Assembly (NCBI GenBank): GCA_035487295.1
Contig: DATHMH010000025.1
Span: 1 to 64,000, forward strand
Direction of reading: 5' to 3'
DNA length: 64,000 bases
DNA from: QIAW01 sp035487295
GTDB lineage: Bacteria; Acidobacteriota; Terriglobia; Terriglobales; Acidobacteriaceae
The position numbers and the translations under genes were made by a program. Shown in pieces: positions 33,374-42,013 of this stretch. Numbering within the stretch: position 1 is the first letter of the stretch; each line of letters begins with the position of its first letter. The notes under the pieces are model-generated. The model had not been told where the DNA came from, did not search any database, and saw only the letters and a program-made list of their open reading frames with translations.

Positions 33374-34435
33374 TCAGGGGTGCCGCGCCAAAGAAAACAT
33401 GAGCACGAGAATGACGATGGGAATTATTGCCAGCATGACATAGAACAAGACAGCTTTTGGTTTGCGCAAGCGCCGCTGCTTCCAATCCTGCAGTTCGGAA
33501 CGTTCGGCTATTCCTACCTGATCCAGGTGCTGCAGGTCCCAGGCAAACTCGCGGGCATTGGCGTAGCGATTCTTAGGATCGCGCTCCAGGGCGCGATAAA
33601 TGACTTCCTGCAGAGCGGGACGGATTTCGGAATTGACTTCACGTGGAGGCACAGGATTATTCAAAAGACGGTCATTCATAATGGCAAGAGAACTCGGTCC
33701 CTGAAAGGGCACCTTACCGGTCAGCATCTCATAGAGCATGACGCCTAAAGCGTAGATGTCACTGCGGGCATCGCCGCGCTTGCGCCTTACCTGTTCGGGA
33801 GAGATATAGTCGGGCGTCCCCATGGTATGAGACATTCTGCCAAAGGTCAGCCGCCGCGTCCCGGCCGCACCGGCGATGCCGAAATCAATGAGCTTAATAT
33901 TGTCTTCAGTATCCACCATGATGTTCTCTGGCTTCAGATCGCGATGTACGATCTCCTGCTGGTGAATGTGCTCCAACGCCTGGCAGATACCAATGGTGAT
34001 TTTGATCGCCCGCTCGACTGGGAGTTTCTCTTGTTCATTGAGAATCTTGCGCAGCAGCTTCCCCTCCAGCCATTCCATGGCGATGTAGAGCCGGCTCTGT
34101 TCACCGTCGGCCATCATCTTGATCACTCGAGGATGATCCAGTTTCCGGCCGATCTCCTGCTCGCGGCGAAAGCGATCGAAAAATACGGGATCGCTTTCCA
34201 CCTCGAAATGAGGGACCTTGATGGCAACCGGGTAGCCGGTGCGCAAATCGGTACCGCGAAAAATGGTCGTCATGTTGGTGCGTGCGACCATGTCTTCAAT
34301 GCGGTAGTGGTCGAGCTTGTCGCCGGCCTGGGGTGAATTCACTCTGCTCAACTCCTGCGCGGAGGGTCGACTCAAAGCCATCTCGTGAACATGGAGATTT
34401 TGCGAAGCACGATTGTTCTCGGAGAATGCACTCAC
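33374..34435 (-). CDS. Membrane-anchored Ser/Thr protein kinase
   Basis: The protein has 353 residues. It is a Hanks-type kinase domain (about 42-310) with a degenerate glycine loop, AIKVPHF (catalytic Lys), HRDLKPEN loop, DFGIAG, the MGTPDYISPEQ activation segment and DIYALGVMLYEMLTG. A single C-terminal membrane helix (VLFYVMLAIIPIVILVLMF) has almost no extracellular part, so it is not a classic PASTA-type sensor. It lies between the two response regulators of the kdp region, with an 11-bp repeat array 66 bp upstream of its start, suggesting induction with kdp. An internal Met at 34381 is an alternative start. Confidence 0.92.
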   Translation of the reverse strand: MSAFSENNRASQNLHVHEMALSRPSAQELSRVNSPQAGDKLDHYRIEDMVARTNMTTIFRGTDLRTGYPVAIKVPHFEVESDPVFFDRFRREQEIGRKLDHPRVIKMMADGEQSRLYIAMEWLEGKLLRKILNEQEKLPVERAIKITIGICQALEHIHQQEIVHRDLKPENIMVDTEDNIKLIDFGIAGAAGTRRLTFGRMSHTMGTPDYISPEQVRRKRGDARSDIYALGVMLYEMLTGKVPFQGPSSLAIMNDRLLNNPVPPREVNSEIRPALQEVIYRALERDPKNRYANAREFAWDLQHLDQVGIAERSELQDWKQRRLRKPKAVLFYVMLAIIPIVILVLMFSLARHP

Positions 34436-34500
34436 GGAGAATATCCATCGGCGTTCCCGAGATGGCCAAGACTACGGTAGCCCTAAGACTCTAAATGAGG

Positions 34501-34533
34501 CATAAACAATTCATAAAAAATTTATAAAAACCA
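34501..34533 (-). promoter_or_regulatory. 11-bp direct repeat array 2 (upstream of the Ser/Thr kinase)
   Basis: Three units at 34501, 34512 and 34523 (CATAAACAATT, CATAAAAAATT, TATAAAAACCA) have exact 11-bp spacing. Read on the minus strand they give TTTATGA toward the kinase. The first unit is identical to the third unit of array 1. Confidence 0.68.
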
Positions 34534-34580
34534 GGAGCCATTCTGTTTCTGATTTTCTTCGATTTCAATCGCCTGGATTC

Positions 34581-34624
34581 CGTTTATGAATTCTTTGCGA
34601 ACTCTTTACTCCCTTTTTATGACG
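34581..34624 (+). promoter_or_regulatory. 11-bp direct repeat array 3 (upstream of the second regulator)
   Basis: Four units at 34581, 34592, 34603 and 34614 (CGTTTATGAAT, TCTTTGCGAAC, TCTTTACTCCC, TTTTTATGACG). The outer units carry TTTATGA in the direction of the regulator gene 120 bp downstream. The middle two are degenerate but stay in phase. Confidence 0.6.
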
Positions 34625-34744
34625 TTCTATCTATCCTGCTATTGATGACGCCTGCATCCAATGATGAATAGGAGCGGCCTTGGAAATGACCATTCCTATT
34701 CAGTCTGAATTCAGACCTTCATCACGATACATAGAGGTATCGGC

Positions 34745-35437
34745 ATGAGTGGAGGGCGAATCCTGATCGTTGACGACGAGCCGCAGATTCGGAGAGTTAT
34801 GCGAACCACCCTTGTCAGCGAAGGCTACGAAGTTACGGACGCTCGTAGCGGCGAGGAGGCGCTGGAATTGGTCCAATCAGTCAAATTTGATCTGATGCTC
34901 CTGGATATGAACATGCCTGGCATGAACGGGGCAGAAACTTGCCGGGCGATTCGGGTCAGCTCCGATGCCGCCATTATCATGCTGACCGTCCGCAATACCC
35001 AAAAGGACAAAGTGGATGCGCTCGACGCAGGAGCCGACGATTACGTTACCAAGCCGTTCAACATGCCTGAGCTGTTGGCCCGAATACGGGCAGGGCTCAG
35101 GCGAACTACGGGATCTGCCGAGCTCGAGACTACGTGCCTGAATCTGGGGCACATTGAGATTGACTTCAGTGCGCGACAAGTCATCTCGGGTGGTGAACAG
35201 ATACGGCTCACAGGAAAGGAATTCGACTTACTTTCCTATCTTGCCGCTCATCCTAATCGGACCATCACGCATCGAGAATTGTTACAAGCGGTGTGGGGCC
35301 CGGATTACGGCGGAGAGCAGGAGTATTTGCGGGTTTTTGTGAATCGGTTGCGCAAGAAGATTGAGCGGGTCCCGGCCAGTCCCAAGTATTTATTGACCGA
35401 ACCCTGGGTTGGATATCGTTTGCGCGTTCCGGAGTAA
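34745..35437 (+). CDS. KdpE-like response regulator (second copy)
   Basis: The protein has 230 residues, OmpR family. The receiver domain has IVDDEP, Asp in LMLLDMNMPG and Lys in YVTKPFN. The winged helix has RLTGKEFDLLSYLAAHPNRT and NRLRKKIE..YLLTEPWVGYRL. It is clearly homologous to the regulator at 31986 but distinct in sequence. AGAGG lies about seven bases before the start. It sits directly upstream of kdpFABC and both are preceded by 11-bp repeat arrays, so it is likely the direct activator of kdp and of itself. Its kinase partner could be the split KdpD, shared with the first copy. Confidence 0.93.
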   Translation: MSGGRILIVDDEPQIRRVMRTTLVSEGYEVTDARSGEEALELVQSVKFDLMLLDMNMPGMNGAETCRAIRVSSDAAIIMLTVRNTQKDKVDALDAGADDYVTKPFNMPELLARIRAGLRRTTGSAELETTCLNLGHIEIDFSARQVISGGEQIRLTGKEFDLLSYLAAHPNRTITHRELLQAVWGPDYGGEQEYLRVFVNRLRKKIERVPASPKYLLTEPWVGYRLRVPE

Positions 35438-35439
35438 TT

Positions 35440-35483
35440 TCTTTTATGAAGTATTCACGAATCGTTTATGACTCTTTTATGTC
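35440..35483 (+). promoter_or_regulatory. 11-bp direct repeat array 4 (upstream of kdpFABC)
   Basis: Four units at 35440, 35451, 35462 and 35473 (TCTTTTATGAA, GTATTCACGAA, TCGTTTATGAC, TCTTTTATGTC) begin 3 bp after the regulator stop. Three of four contain TTTATG in the sense of transcription. The likely KdpE-type operator of the pump operon, about 105 bp before its first small gene. Confidence 0.7.
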
Positions 35484-35587
35484 CTGAGTTTTAGGCTGGA
35501 TACCGTGGTGACCTGAATCGGGAATATCGATGCCGGCAGTGAGAGGAAATGCCGCACGTTTGGCCAGGAACTTTATGAGGTGCAGAC

Positions 35588-35674
35588 ATGCTTGATTTGT
35601 TGATGGTTTTATTTACGTTCTTGTTTTTCGCGGTCGCAATCGCCTATACGGTGGCTTGCGGCAAGCTCAAGTGA
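35588..35674 (+). CDS. 28-residue membrane peptide before kdpF
   Basis: ATG at 35588, stop TGA at 35672-35674. The peptide MLDLLMVLFTFLFFAVAIAY-TVACGKLK is one hydrophobic helix with a positive tail. It lies 6 bp before kdpF and is similar in size and nature, so it may be a second KdpF-like stabilising peptide. It is too short for default gene finding. Existence is supported by position and composition. Confidence 0.65.
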   Translation: MLDLLMVLFTFLFFAVAIAYTVACGKLK

Positions 35675-35680
35675 GGCCTT

Positions 35681-35770
35681 ATGAGTCTTGAAACTATGAT
35701 CATGTTGCTGGTGACTGTCTTGATGATGGTCTACCTGATGTATGCGCTAATGCGTCCGGAGAAGTTCTAA
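35681..35770 (+). CDS. kdpF: KdpF, small subunit of the potassium pump
   Basis: A 29-residue single-helix peptide (starts MSLETMIMLLVTVLMMVYLM and ends RPEKF). Its stop overlaps the kdpA ATG by one base (TAATG), the usual kdpF-kdpA arrangement, and the terminal RPE(K/R)F is typical of KdpF. It stabilises the KdpABC complex in the membrane. Confidence 0.85.
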   Translation: MSLETMIMLLVTVLMMVYLMYALMRPEKF

Positions 35771-37569
35771 TGACACCCAATGGCTGGCTTCAAATCTTAT
35801 TTTTCTTTGTAGTCGTATTACTGGTGACAAAGCCCGTGGGGCTTTTTATCACCAAGGTCTTCAATCGTGAGCGGACATGGCTCGATCCGGCTCTGCGGCC
35901 GGTGGAAAAGCTGATCTACAAAATCACGCTTGTGGATGAAAACCACGATATGCGCTGGACTGAGTATTGCATCTCCATGCTGCTGTTCAGCGCGGTCTCC
36001 ATGCTGTTGCTCTACGTATTTGAGCGCACCCAGCAGTGGCAGCCACTTTGGTTGAATCCGCAAAAGTTTGCTGCCGTCCCGCAGGAGCTGGCCTTCAACA
36101 CCGCTGCCTCATTCGCCACCAATACGAATTGGCAGTTCTATTCCGGCGAGCAGGTCATGAGTTATCTCACGCAGATGATGGGCCTCGCCTTTCATAACTT
36201 CAAGTCGGCAGCGGTCGGAATTGCCCTCGCTATTGCGCTGATCCGTGGCATTGCTCGGCGTGAGAAAGAAACCATTGGCAATTTCTGGGTCGATACCACC
36301 CGCGCCGCCCTGTGGGTCATGTTGCCTGCGTGCATCATTTATGCTTTGCTTCTGGTACAGCAAGGCGTCATCCAGAATTTCAGGCCCTATGATACGGTCA
36401 AGGTCGTTGAGCCGCAGCAGGTTCCCCACATGGGGCAAGACGGAAAGCCGGCCGTTGGCCCTGACGGAAAACCGGTCATGGATACCGTAACCGACCAAGT
36501 CATTGCCCAGGGGCCTATCGCCTCCCAGGAAGCCGTCAAGATGCTGGGCACCAACGGCGGAGGCTTCCTCAATGCCAACAGCGCTCATCCTTTTGAGAAC
36601 CCGACTCCATTCACAAACTTTCTGGAGATGCTTTCCATCTTTATCATCCCTGCGGGTCTCACCTACACGCTGGGGCGCATGACCGGCTCGCAGAAACATG
36701 GCTGGGCGGTCTTCGCGGCCATGGCGGTTCTTTTTGCCGCTGGCGTGGTCCCCGCATATTGGGCCGAATCGCAAGGCAATCCTTTGCTGCAAGGCACAAA
36801 CCAGCACGTCTCCATGATGCAATCCGGCGGCAACATGGAGGGCAAGGAAGTCCGCTTCGGCATAGCGAACTCGGCTCTGTTTACAACCGTAACCACCGAC
36901 GCCAGTTGTGGCGCCGTCAATGCCATGCACGATTCTTATACGCCCATCGGAGGCATGGTGCCGCTGGTGAATATCATGCTCGGCGAGGTTGTTTTCGGAG
37001 GCGTGGGCGCCGGTCTGTACGGAATTCTGCTCTTTGTTATTTTGTCGGTCTTCATCGCCGGCCTTATGGTCGGTCGCACCCCGGAATACCTGGGCAAGAA
37101 AATCGAAAGCTACGATGTGAAGATGGCTATGCTCTATGTGCTTGTTTTCCCGCTGGTGATTCTTGTGTTTGCTGGGATTTCAGCCATAACGCCCTCTGGG
37201 TTGGCGACTCTGGGCAACGGTGGACCACACGGATTGTCTGAGATCCTTTATGCGTTCAGTTCCATGGCTGGTAACAACGGTTCGGCTTTTGCCGGGCTGG
37301 GAGCCAACCGCTGGTACAACCTCGCCGGGGCATTCACCATGCTCATTGGAAGGTTCCTCATGCATGTGCCCATGTTGGCTGTGGCCGGCAGCCTCGCAGC
37401 CAAAAAAGCGGCGCCGCCATCGGCAGGCACGTTCCCGGTAACAACGCCGTTATTCACCGTGCTCCTGGTAAGCGTGATTCTCATCGTGGGTGCCTTAACG
37501 TTCTTCCCGGCGCTGAGTCTGGGGCCGATTCTCGAACACTTGCTGATGCATGCAGGAAAGACTTTCTAA
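35770..37569 (+). CDS. kdpA: Potassium-transporting ATPase subunit A
   Basis: The protein has 599 residues and is polytopic (about ten helices). It is the ion-conducting subunit related to potassium channels. Characteristic segments: FNTAASFATNTNWQFYSGE (first selectivity region), LGTNGGGFLNANSAHPFENP (second), FTTVTTDASCGAVNAMHDSY (third), FSSMAGNNGSAF (fourth), each with the conserved TN(T)NW, TNGGG, TDASCG or NNGSA filter-type core. The length is a little above the E. coli protein because of a Gly/Pro-rich loop (about 215-240). It works with KdpB and KdpC for high-affinity K+ uptake. Confidence 0.97.
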   Translation: MTPNGWLQILFFFVVVLLVTKPVGLFITKVFNRERTWLDPALRPVEKLIYKITLVDENHDMRWTEYCISMLLFSAVSMLLLYVFERTQQWQPLWLNPQKFAAVPQELAFNTAASFATNTNWQFYSGEQVMSYLTQMMGLAFHNFKSAAVGIALAIALIRGIARREKETIGNFWVDTTRAALWVMLPACIIYALLLVQQGVIQNFRPYDTVKVVEPQQVPHMGQDGKPAVGPDGKPVMDTVTDQVIAQGPIASQEAVKMLGTNGGGFLNANSAHPFENPTPFTNFLEMLSIFIIPAGLTYTLGRMTGSQKHGWAVFAAMAVLFAAGVVPAYWAESQGNPLLQGTNQHVSMMQSGGNMEGKEVRFGIANSALFTTVTTDASCGAVNAMHDSYTPIGGMVPLVNIMLGEVVFGGVGAGLYGILLFVILSVFIAGLMVGRTPEYLGKKIESYDVKMAMLYVLVFPLVILVFAGISAITPSGLATLGNGGPHGLSEILYAFSSMAGNNGSAFAGLGANRWYNLAGAFTMLIGRFLMHVPMLAVAGSLAAKKAAPPSAGTFPVTTPLFTVLLVSVILIVGALTFFPALSLGPILEHLLMHAGKTF

Positions 37570-37579
37570 GAGGACTCTT

Positions 37580-39625
37580 ATGTCGACGAAACAAAGCAAA
37601 TCCAGATCATTGTGGGACGCGAAGATTATTCGTCAGGCGCTGATTGACTGCTTCGTCAAACTGAATCCAAAGGTCATGATGCGCAATCCGGTAATGTTCG
37701 TGGTCGAGGTTGGCAGCGTTATTACTTCCATCCTGCTGTTTCGAGATATCTCGCGACATAGCCAGGCGTTTGGTTTCGATCTGCAAATTACCTTGTGGCT
37801 TTGGTTTACCGTGCTGTTTGCCAACTTCGCCGAAGCCATGGCGGAAGGCCGGGGCAAAGCCCAGGCCGAGACGCTGCGTAAAGCTAAATCGGAGACTATT
37901 GCGAACAGGATTCTGCCCGATGGACGCATTGAGCAGGTGCCCGGCTCCAAGCTTCAATTGGGGGATTTGGTTCAGGTTGCCGCCGGAGAAATGATCCCCG
38001 GCGACGGCGATGCAATCGAAGGTGTGGCTTCGGTCGATGAATCTGCTATTACCGGCGAATCGGCGCCCGTGATCCGCGAAGCCGGCGGTGATCGTTGCGC
38101 TGTCACGGGCGGCACCCGCGTTCTTTCCGACCAGATCAAAGTAAAAATCACCGCCAATCCGGGCGAAACTTTTCTCGACCGCATGATCGCCCTGGTGGAA
38201 GGCGCCGAGCGGCAGAAGACCCCCAATGAAATTGCTCTCAACATCCTCCTGGCGGGACTCACGATAGTCTTTCTGCTCGCCGTGGTGACACTGCAGCCGT
38301 TCGCGATCTATTCAGGTTCCCCGCAGACCGTCTTTGTTCTGGTTTCACTTCTGGTTTGCCTCATTCCTACGACCATTGGCGGTCTTCTTTCCGCCATTGG
38401 AATCGCCGGTATGGATCGCCTGGTCCAGCATAATGTACTGGCCATGTCTGGCAGAGCAGTCGAAGCCGCTGGCGACGTGGATACGCTTCTGCTGGACAAA
38501 ACCGGAACGATTACTCTCGGGAACCGGCAGGCAGCCGAGTTCATTGCCGCGCCTGGCGTCAGCAATGACCAGCTTGCCGATGCCGCTCAGTTTTCCTCGT
38601 TGCCCGATGAGACTCCCGAAGGCCGCTCCATCGTGGTATTGGCCAAGGAGAAATACGGCTTGCGCGGCCGTGATCTTGCCGATAACCCGGTGGAATTTGT
38701 TCCTTTCAGCGCAACCACTCGCATGTCAGGGGTGAACTTTGATGGGCGCATGATTCGCAAAGGGGCCGCGGACGCAATTGAGCGGCTGCTCAAAGAGAAT
38801 GGGGGCTATTTTCCGCAAGAACTGCGGGCGACAGTGGAGACCATTGCCCGTTCTGGAGGCACGCCGCTGGTGGTCGCTGAAAACGGCCGCGCGCTGGGGG
38901 TAATTCACCTGAAAGACATTGTCAAAGGAGGCATACGCGAGCGCTTCGCCCAGCTTCGCGCCATGGGCATTCGCACCGTGATGATTACCGGCGACAATCC
39001 GCTCACCGCTGCCGCTATCGCCCAGGAAGCGGGGGTCGACGATTTTCTGGCGCAGGCCACTCCTAAAGACAAGATGGACCTGATCAAAAAGGAACAGGCT
39101 CAGGGAAAACTTGTCGCCATGACCGGCGACGGCACCAATGACGCGCCTGCTCTCGCGCAGTCTGATGTTGGTGTGGCTATGAACACCGGCACCCAGGCGG
39201 CGAAAGAAGCCGGCAACATGGTTGACCTCGATTCGAACCCGACCAAGCTGCTGGAGATCGTCGAAATCGGTAAACAATTACTGATGACCCGGGGTTCGCT
39301 CACCACGTTTTCTATCGCCAATGATGTGGCTAAGTACTTCGCCATTATTCCGGCGATGTTTGCGGGGACGTTCCCCGTGCTGAATGCGCTGAACATCATG
39401 CACCTGGCAACGCCTGAATCCGCTATTTTGTCAGCCGTTATCTTCAATGCTCTTATTATCATCGCGCTCATTCCGTTGGCGCTGCGCGGAGTCAAATACA
39501 AAGCCATGAGCGCAGAGGCGCTGCTGCAACGCAATCTGTGGATTTATGGCGTTGGCGGAATCATTATCCCTTTTGTCGGAATCAAGATCATTGATGTAGT
39601 CATTCGTGCAGTTGGGTTAGCCTGA
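37580..39625 (+). CDS. kdpB: Potassium-transporting ATPase subunit B
   Basis: The protein has 681 residues from the start at 37580 (MSTKQSKSRS), with AGAGGA just upstream; the longer frame from 37550 overlaps kdpA. P-type ATPase: phosphorylated Asp in LLDKTGTITLG (about 315), the TGES loop in SAITGESAPV, nucleotide-binding KGAADAIERL, and hinge MTGDGTNDAPALAQSDVGVAMN. It hydrolyses ATP to drive K+ through KdpA. It lies 10 bp after kdpA. Confidence 0.97.
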   Translation: MSTKQSKSRSLWDAKIIRQALIDCFVKLNPKVMMRNPVMFVVEVGSVITSILLFRDISRHSQAFGFDLQITLWLWFTVLFANFAEAMAEGRGKAQAETLRKAKSETIANRILPDGRIEQVPGSKLQLGDLVQVAAGEMIPGDGDAIEGVASVDESAITGESAPVIREAGGDRCAVTGGTRVLSDQIKVKITANPGETFLDRMIALVEGAERQKTPNEIALNILLAGLTIVFLLAVVTLQPFAIYSGSPQTVFVLVSLLVCLIPTTIGGLLSAIGIAGMDRLVQHNVLAMSGRAVEAAGDVDTLLLDKTGTITLGNRQAAEFIAAPGVSNDQLADAAQFSSLPDETPEGRSIVVLAKEKYGLRGRDLADNPVEFVPFSATTRMSGVNFDGRMIRKGAADAIERLLKENGGYFPQELRATVETIARSGGTPLVVAENGRALGVIHLKDIVKGGIRERFAQLRAMGIRTVMITGDNPLTAAAIAQEAGVDDFLAQATPKDKMDLIKKEQAQGKLVAMTGDGTNDAPALAQSDVGVAMNTGTQAAKEAGNMVDLDSNPTKLLEIVEIGKQLLMTRGSLTTFSIANDVAKYFAIIPAMFAGTFPVLNALNIMHLATPESAILSAVIFNALIIIALIPLALRGVKYKAMSAEALLQRNLWIYGVGGIIIPFVGIKIIDVVIRAVGLA

Positions 39626-39636
39626 GCGGAGGAATT

Positions 39637-40227
39637 ATGAAAAAAAATCTTGTTATAGCTATTCTCTATACTGTAGTCACAACTGTGGCTTTTGGGATTG
39701 TCTATCCTTTGATCGTTACCGTATTAGCCCAGGCGCCAATGAAGGACAAGGCGAACGGCCAGTTAATCACCAAAAATGGTGTTGTGGTGGGTTCTCGCAT
39801 TATCGGCCAGACATTTACTGGCGCGAGTTACTTTCATAGCAGGCCATCGGCCGCCGGCAACGGATACGATGCCACCAACTCCGGCGGAACTAACTATGGG
39901 CCTACCAACCAGAAGCTGGTGGACCGCGTAAAAGGCGACGTCGCCACCTTGCAGGCTGAAAATCCGGGCAAAGCTGTGCCTATTGACCTGGTCACCACTT
40001 CGGCATCAGGCCTTGATCCGCACATTACCCCTGCTGCCGCCGAGTTCCAGCTCCCGCGTGTGGCCAAGACTCGCGGGATCGCTGAAGATCAGCTTCGCAC
40101 GCTGATCCAGCAGCATACTGAAGACCGTCAGTTTGGGTTCTTCGGTGAGCCGCGCATCAACGTGCTCGAGCTGAATCTCGCATTAGACGAGAAATATCCC
40201 TTAAAGAGCGCCGCCCTATCAAAATGA
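39637..40227 (+). CDS. kdpC: Potassium-transporting ATPase subunit C
   Basis: The protein has 196 residues. One N-terminal membrane helix (NLVIAILYTVVTTVAFGIVY) is followed by a periplasmic domain with YFHSRPSAAGNGYDATNSGG and VTTSASGLDPHITPAAA, both family hallmarks. It lies 11 bp after kdpB with GGAGG before the ATG. It may be the last kdp structural gene, though the next gene overlaps it by 4 bp. Confidence 0.96.
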   Translation: MKKNLVIAILYTVVTTVAFGIVYPLIVTVLAQAPMKDKANGQLITKNGVVVGSRIIGQTFTGASYFHSRPSAAGNGYDATNSGGTNYGPTNQKLVDRVKGDVATLQAENPGKAVPIDLVTTSASGLDPHITPAAAEFQLPRVAKTRGIAEDQLRTLIQQHTEDRQFGFFGEPRINVLELNLALDEKYPLKSAALSK

Positions 40228-41024
40228 ATTCAATCTGTTCCGGTGACCAACCCGCTGGCTTGTCTCCGTTTTTTACGAGGGGTTGCCGTGTGAACGTCAA
40301 GGCCATGCCGCTCAGCGAGCGCGAACTGCGGCGGTCTTACCGCATACGAGTCACGGTCTTTGCCCTTTGCGCCCTCGTGACCCTGGTAGTTCTGGGTGCG
40401 CTTTATGATGCGATTCAAACCTTAGGCCGCCTGGAAGCGGTGGAACGCGAACGCGACCAATGGCAACGTCCAACTGACGTGATCCGGGAATTGAATCTCA
40501 AAGAAGGCAATGTCGTAGTAGATTTGGGGTCTGGCGTCGGATACTTCGCACTGAAGCTGTCACCTGTGGTCGGCAAGTCAGGTAAGGTTTTGCCGGTAGA
40601 CATTCTCAAATTCCCATTGTCTGTGTTGCGGACCAGGGCCTTGATAAATGGACAGCACAATATTGATGTCGTTCTTGGAGAACCAGACGATCCGCACCTG
40701 CCCAATGGAAGTGTCGATGCAGTATTGATCGCCAACACTTACCATGAGCTAACAGATCCAAAAGTGATTCTGGATCACGTGTTCCAGTCACTCAAGCCGG
40801 GCGGACGGTTAGTCATCCTCGACCGCGGGCCACGCTCGGAGAATGGGGAATCCCGTTCAGATGAAGCGGAGCATCACCATATCCCTCCCGCTTTGGTTGA
40901 AGCTGAAATTCGAGGCAGTGGATTCCAGATCGTCAAGCGAGAGGACCTTTTTATTGACCAGCCCGGTGACGATCAACTGTGGTGGCTCATCGTTGCGCGT
41001 AAACCGGAACTGGTATCCAAGTAG
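40224..41024 (+). CDS. Membrane-anchored class I SAM methyltransferase
   Basis: The protein is up to 266 residues. The longest start (40224) overlaps kdpC by 4 bp; a GTG at about 40290 or ATG at 40305 may be real, since the first ~25 residues are not conserved-looking. One membrane helix (VTVFALCALVTLVVLGALYD) precedes a Rossmann methyltransferase domain. Motif I is VVDLGSGVGYFAL, then DAVLIANTYHELTDP and LKPGGRLVILDRGP. This matches the methyltransferase type often annotated in Acidobacteria as UbiE-like; substrate is unknown. Its position suggests co-transcription with kdp, but a functional link is not evident. Confidence 0.85.
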   Translation: MNSICSGDQPAGLSPFFTRGCRVNVKAMPLSERELRRSYRIRVTVFALCALVTLVVLGALYDAIQTLGRLEAVERERDQWQRPTDVIRELNLKEGNVVVDLGSGVGYFALKLSPVVGKSGKVLPVDILKFPLSVLRTRALINGQHNIDVVLGEPDDPHLPNGSVDAVLIANTYHELTDPKVILDHVFQSLKPGGRLVILDRGPRSENGESRSDEAEHHHIPPALVEAEIRGSGFQIVKREDLFIDQPGDDQLWWLIVARKPELVSK

Positions 41025-41056
41025 TCTTTCAATTTTTGTTCGGCGCGGACACAATC

Positions 41057-42013
41057 CTAGTGGCAGTTTCCGCTGCCGGAATCCTTGAATGTCTTACCCT
41101 CTTCCGGAACAAACTCCCAATCATAACTTTTGGCGTGCAGGGTCAGCTTCAACACTCCATAGGTATCGGCGTTTCTGGCTTCGCTATTAGGTTTCGTATC
41201 ACCGAATACGCGATGGCTGTTCTTGCCGCCGCTTCCCACCACAAACTCCCTGATACCGCGTGCATTGTCCAGCTTGCCATCCGGATCTTGTGGTGCGAAG
41301 CGCTCGTAGTCATGATCGTGTCCATTGATGACAATGTCCGCATTGGCGGCGTAGAGGTCTTGCCAGAAGGGTTTCATCTCAGGGTCGTTGCCGTGCGCTT
41401 TTCCCGAACTAAATAACGGATGGTGCCAGTAGGCCACGGTGCACGCCGTCGAATGCTGCGCCAAATCCTGCCTCAACCATTGTTCTTCAGCAGAACCGGC
41501 GGCGCATCCGCCCGGCAACTCGGAGCAGTTGCTGTTGATAACAATCACGTGCCACGCTCCCAGATCGTAGCTGTAATAGCCCTTTTTCGGATCGCCGGCA
41601 GCCGCGCCAAAGTAATTGAAGTAAGGTGTAGCGTTGCCGGCATGAAATTCGTGATTTCCAGGAGAAGGCCGCGTGCGGGCCTTATGCCGTCCCCAGGTCG
41701 GCCCGTAGCAGTTGGCAAATTGTTCGGCGGAGCCATCCGGGTAGGCAAGATCTCCGGCGACAAAGACTGTGCCCGGAATGGAATCCAGCAGTTTGGCTGT
41801 GGCTTTAGCGCCTGCCAGATCGTCGCAACTGGCTACATCGCCCGCGCCTACCAGGATTACATCTGAGCCAGTAGATGAAGGTATGCTTGTCGTGGCTGTA
41901 CCGGTGCCCGAGGCTGCCAGCACTCTGGCTGTCTCGTTTTGTTCATGTGATCTCTGGCAGGCCGCACTCAGGCAAATCATGCAGCACGCGCAGACCACAA
42001 TCGTAGTTTTCAT
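41057..42013 (-). CDS. Exported metallophosphoesterase lipoprotein
   Basis: The protein has 318 residues from 42013 (MKTTIVVCACCMICLSAAC), which gives a lipoprotein signal with lipobox LSAAC; a start at 42025 would add four residues. Calcineurin-like fold: VGAGDVASCDD, VFVAGDLAYPDG, PSPGNHEF, VAYWHHPLFSSG, INGHDHDYERF supply the dinuclear metal ligands. It resembles purple acid phosphatase-like alkaline phosphatases of soil bacteria. It probably hydrolyses phosphate esters outside the inner membrane. It is convergent with the methyltransferase gene. Confidence 0.9.
   Translation of the reverse strand: MKTTIVVCACCMICLSAACQRSHEQNETARVLAASGTGTATTSIPSSTGSDVILVGAGDVASCDDLAGAKATAKLLDSIPGTVFVAGDLAYPDGSAEQFANCYGPTWGRHKARTRPSPGNHEFHAGNATPYFNYFGAAAGDPKKGYYSYDLGAWHVIVINSNCSELPGGCAAGSAEEQWLRQDLAQHSTACTVAYWHHPLFSSGKAHGNDPEMKPFWQDLYAANADIVINGHDHDYERFAPQDPDGKLDNARGIREFVVGSGGKNSHRVFGDTKPNSEARNADTYGVLKLTLHAKSYDWEFVPEEGKTFKDSGSGNCH

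Noticed and set aside
36109..36930. 273-codon frame antisense to kdpA
   Set aside because: Shadow frame in high-GC coding DNA; composition is not protein-like.
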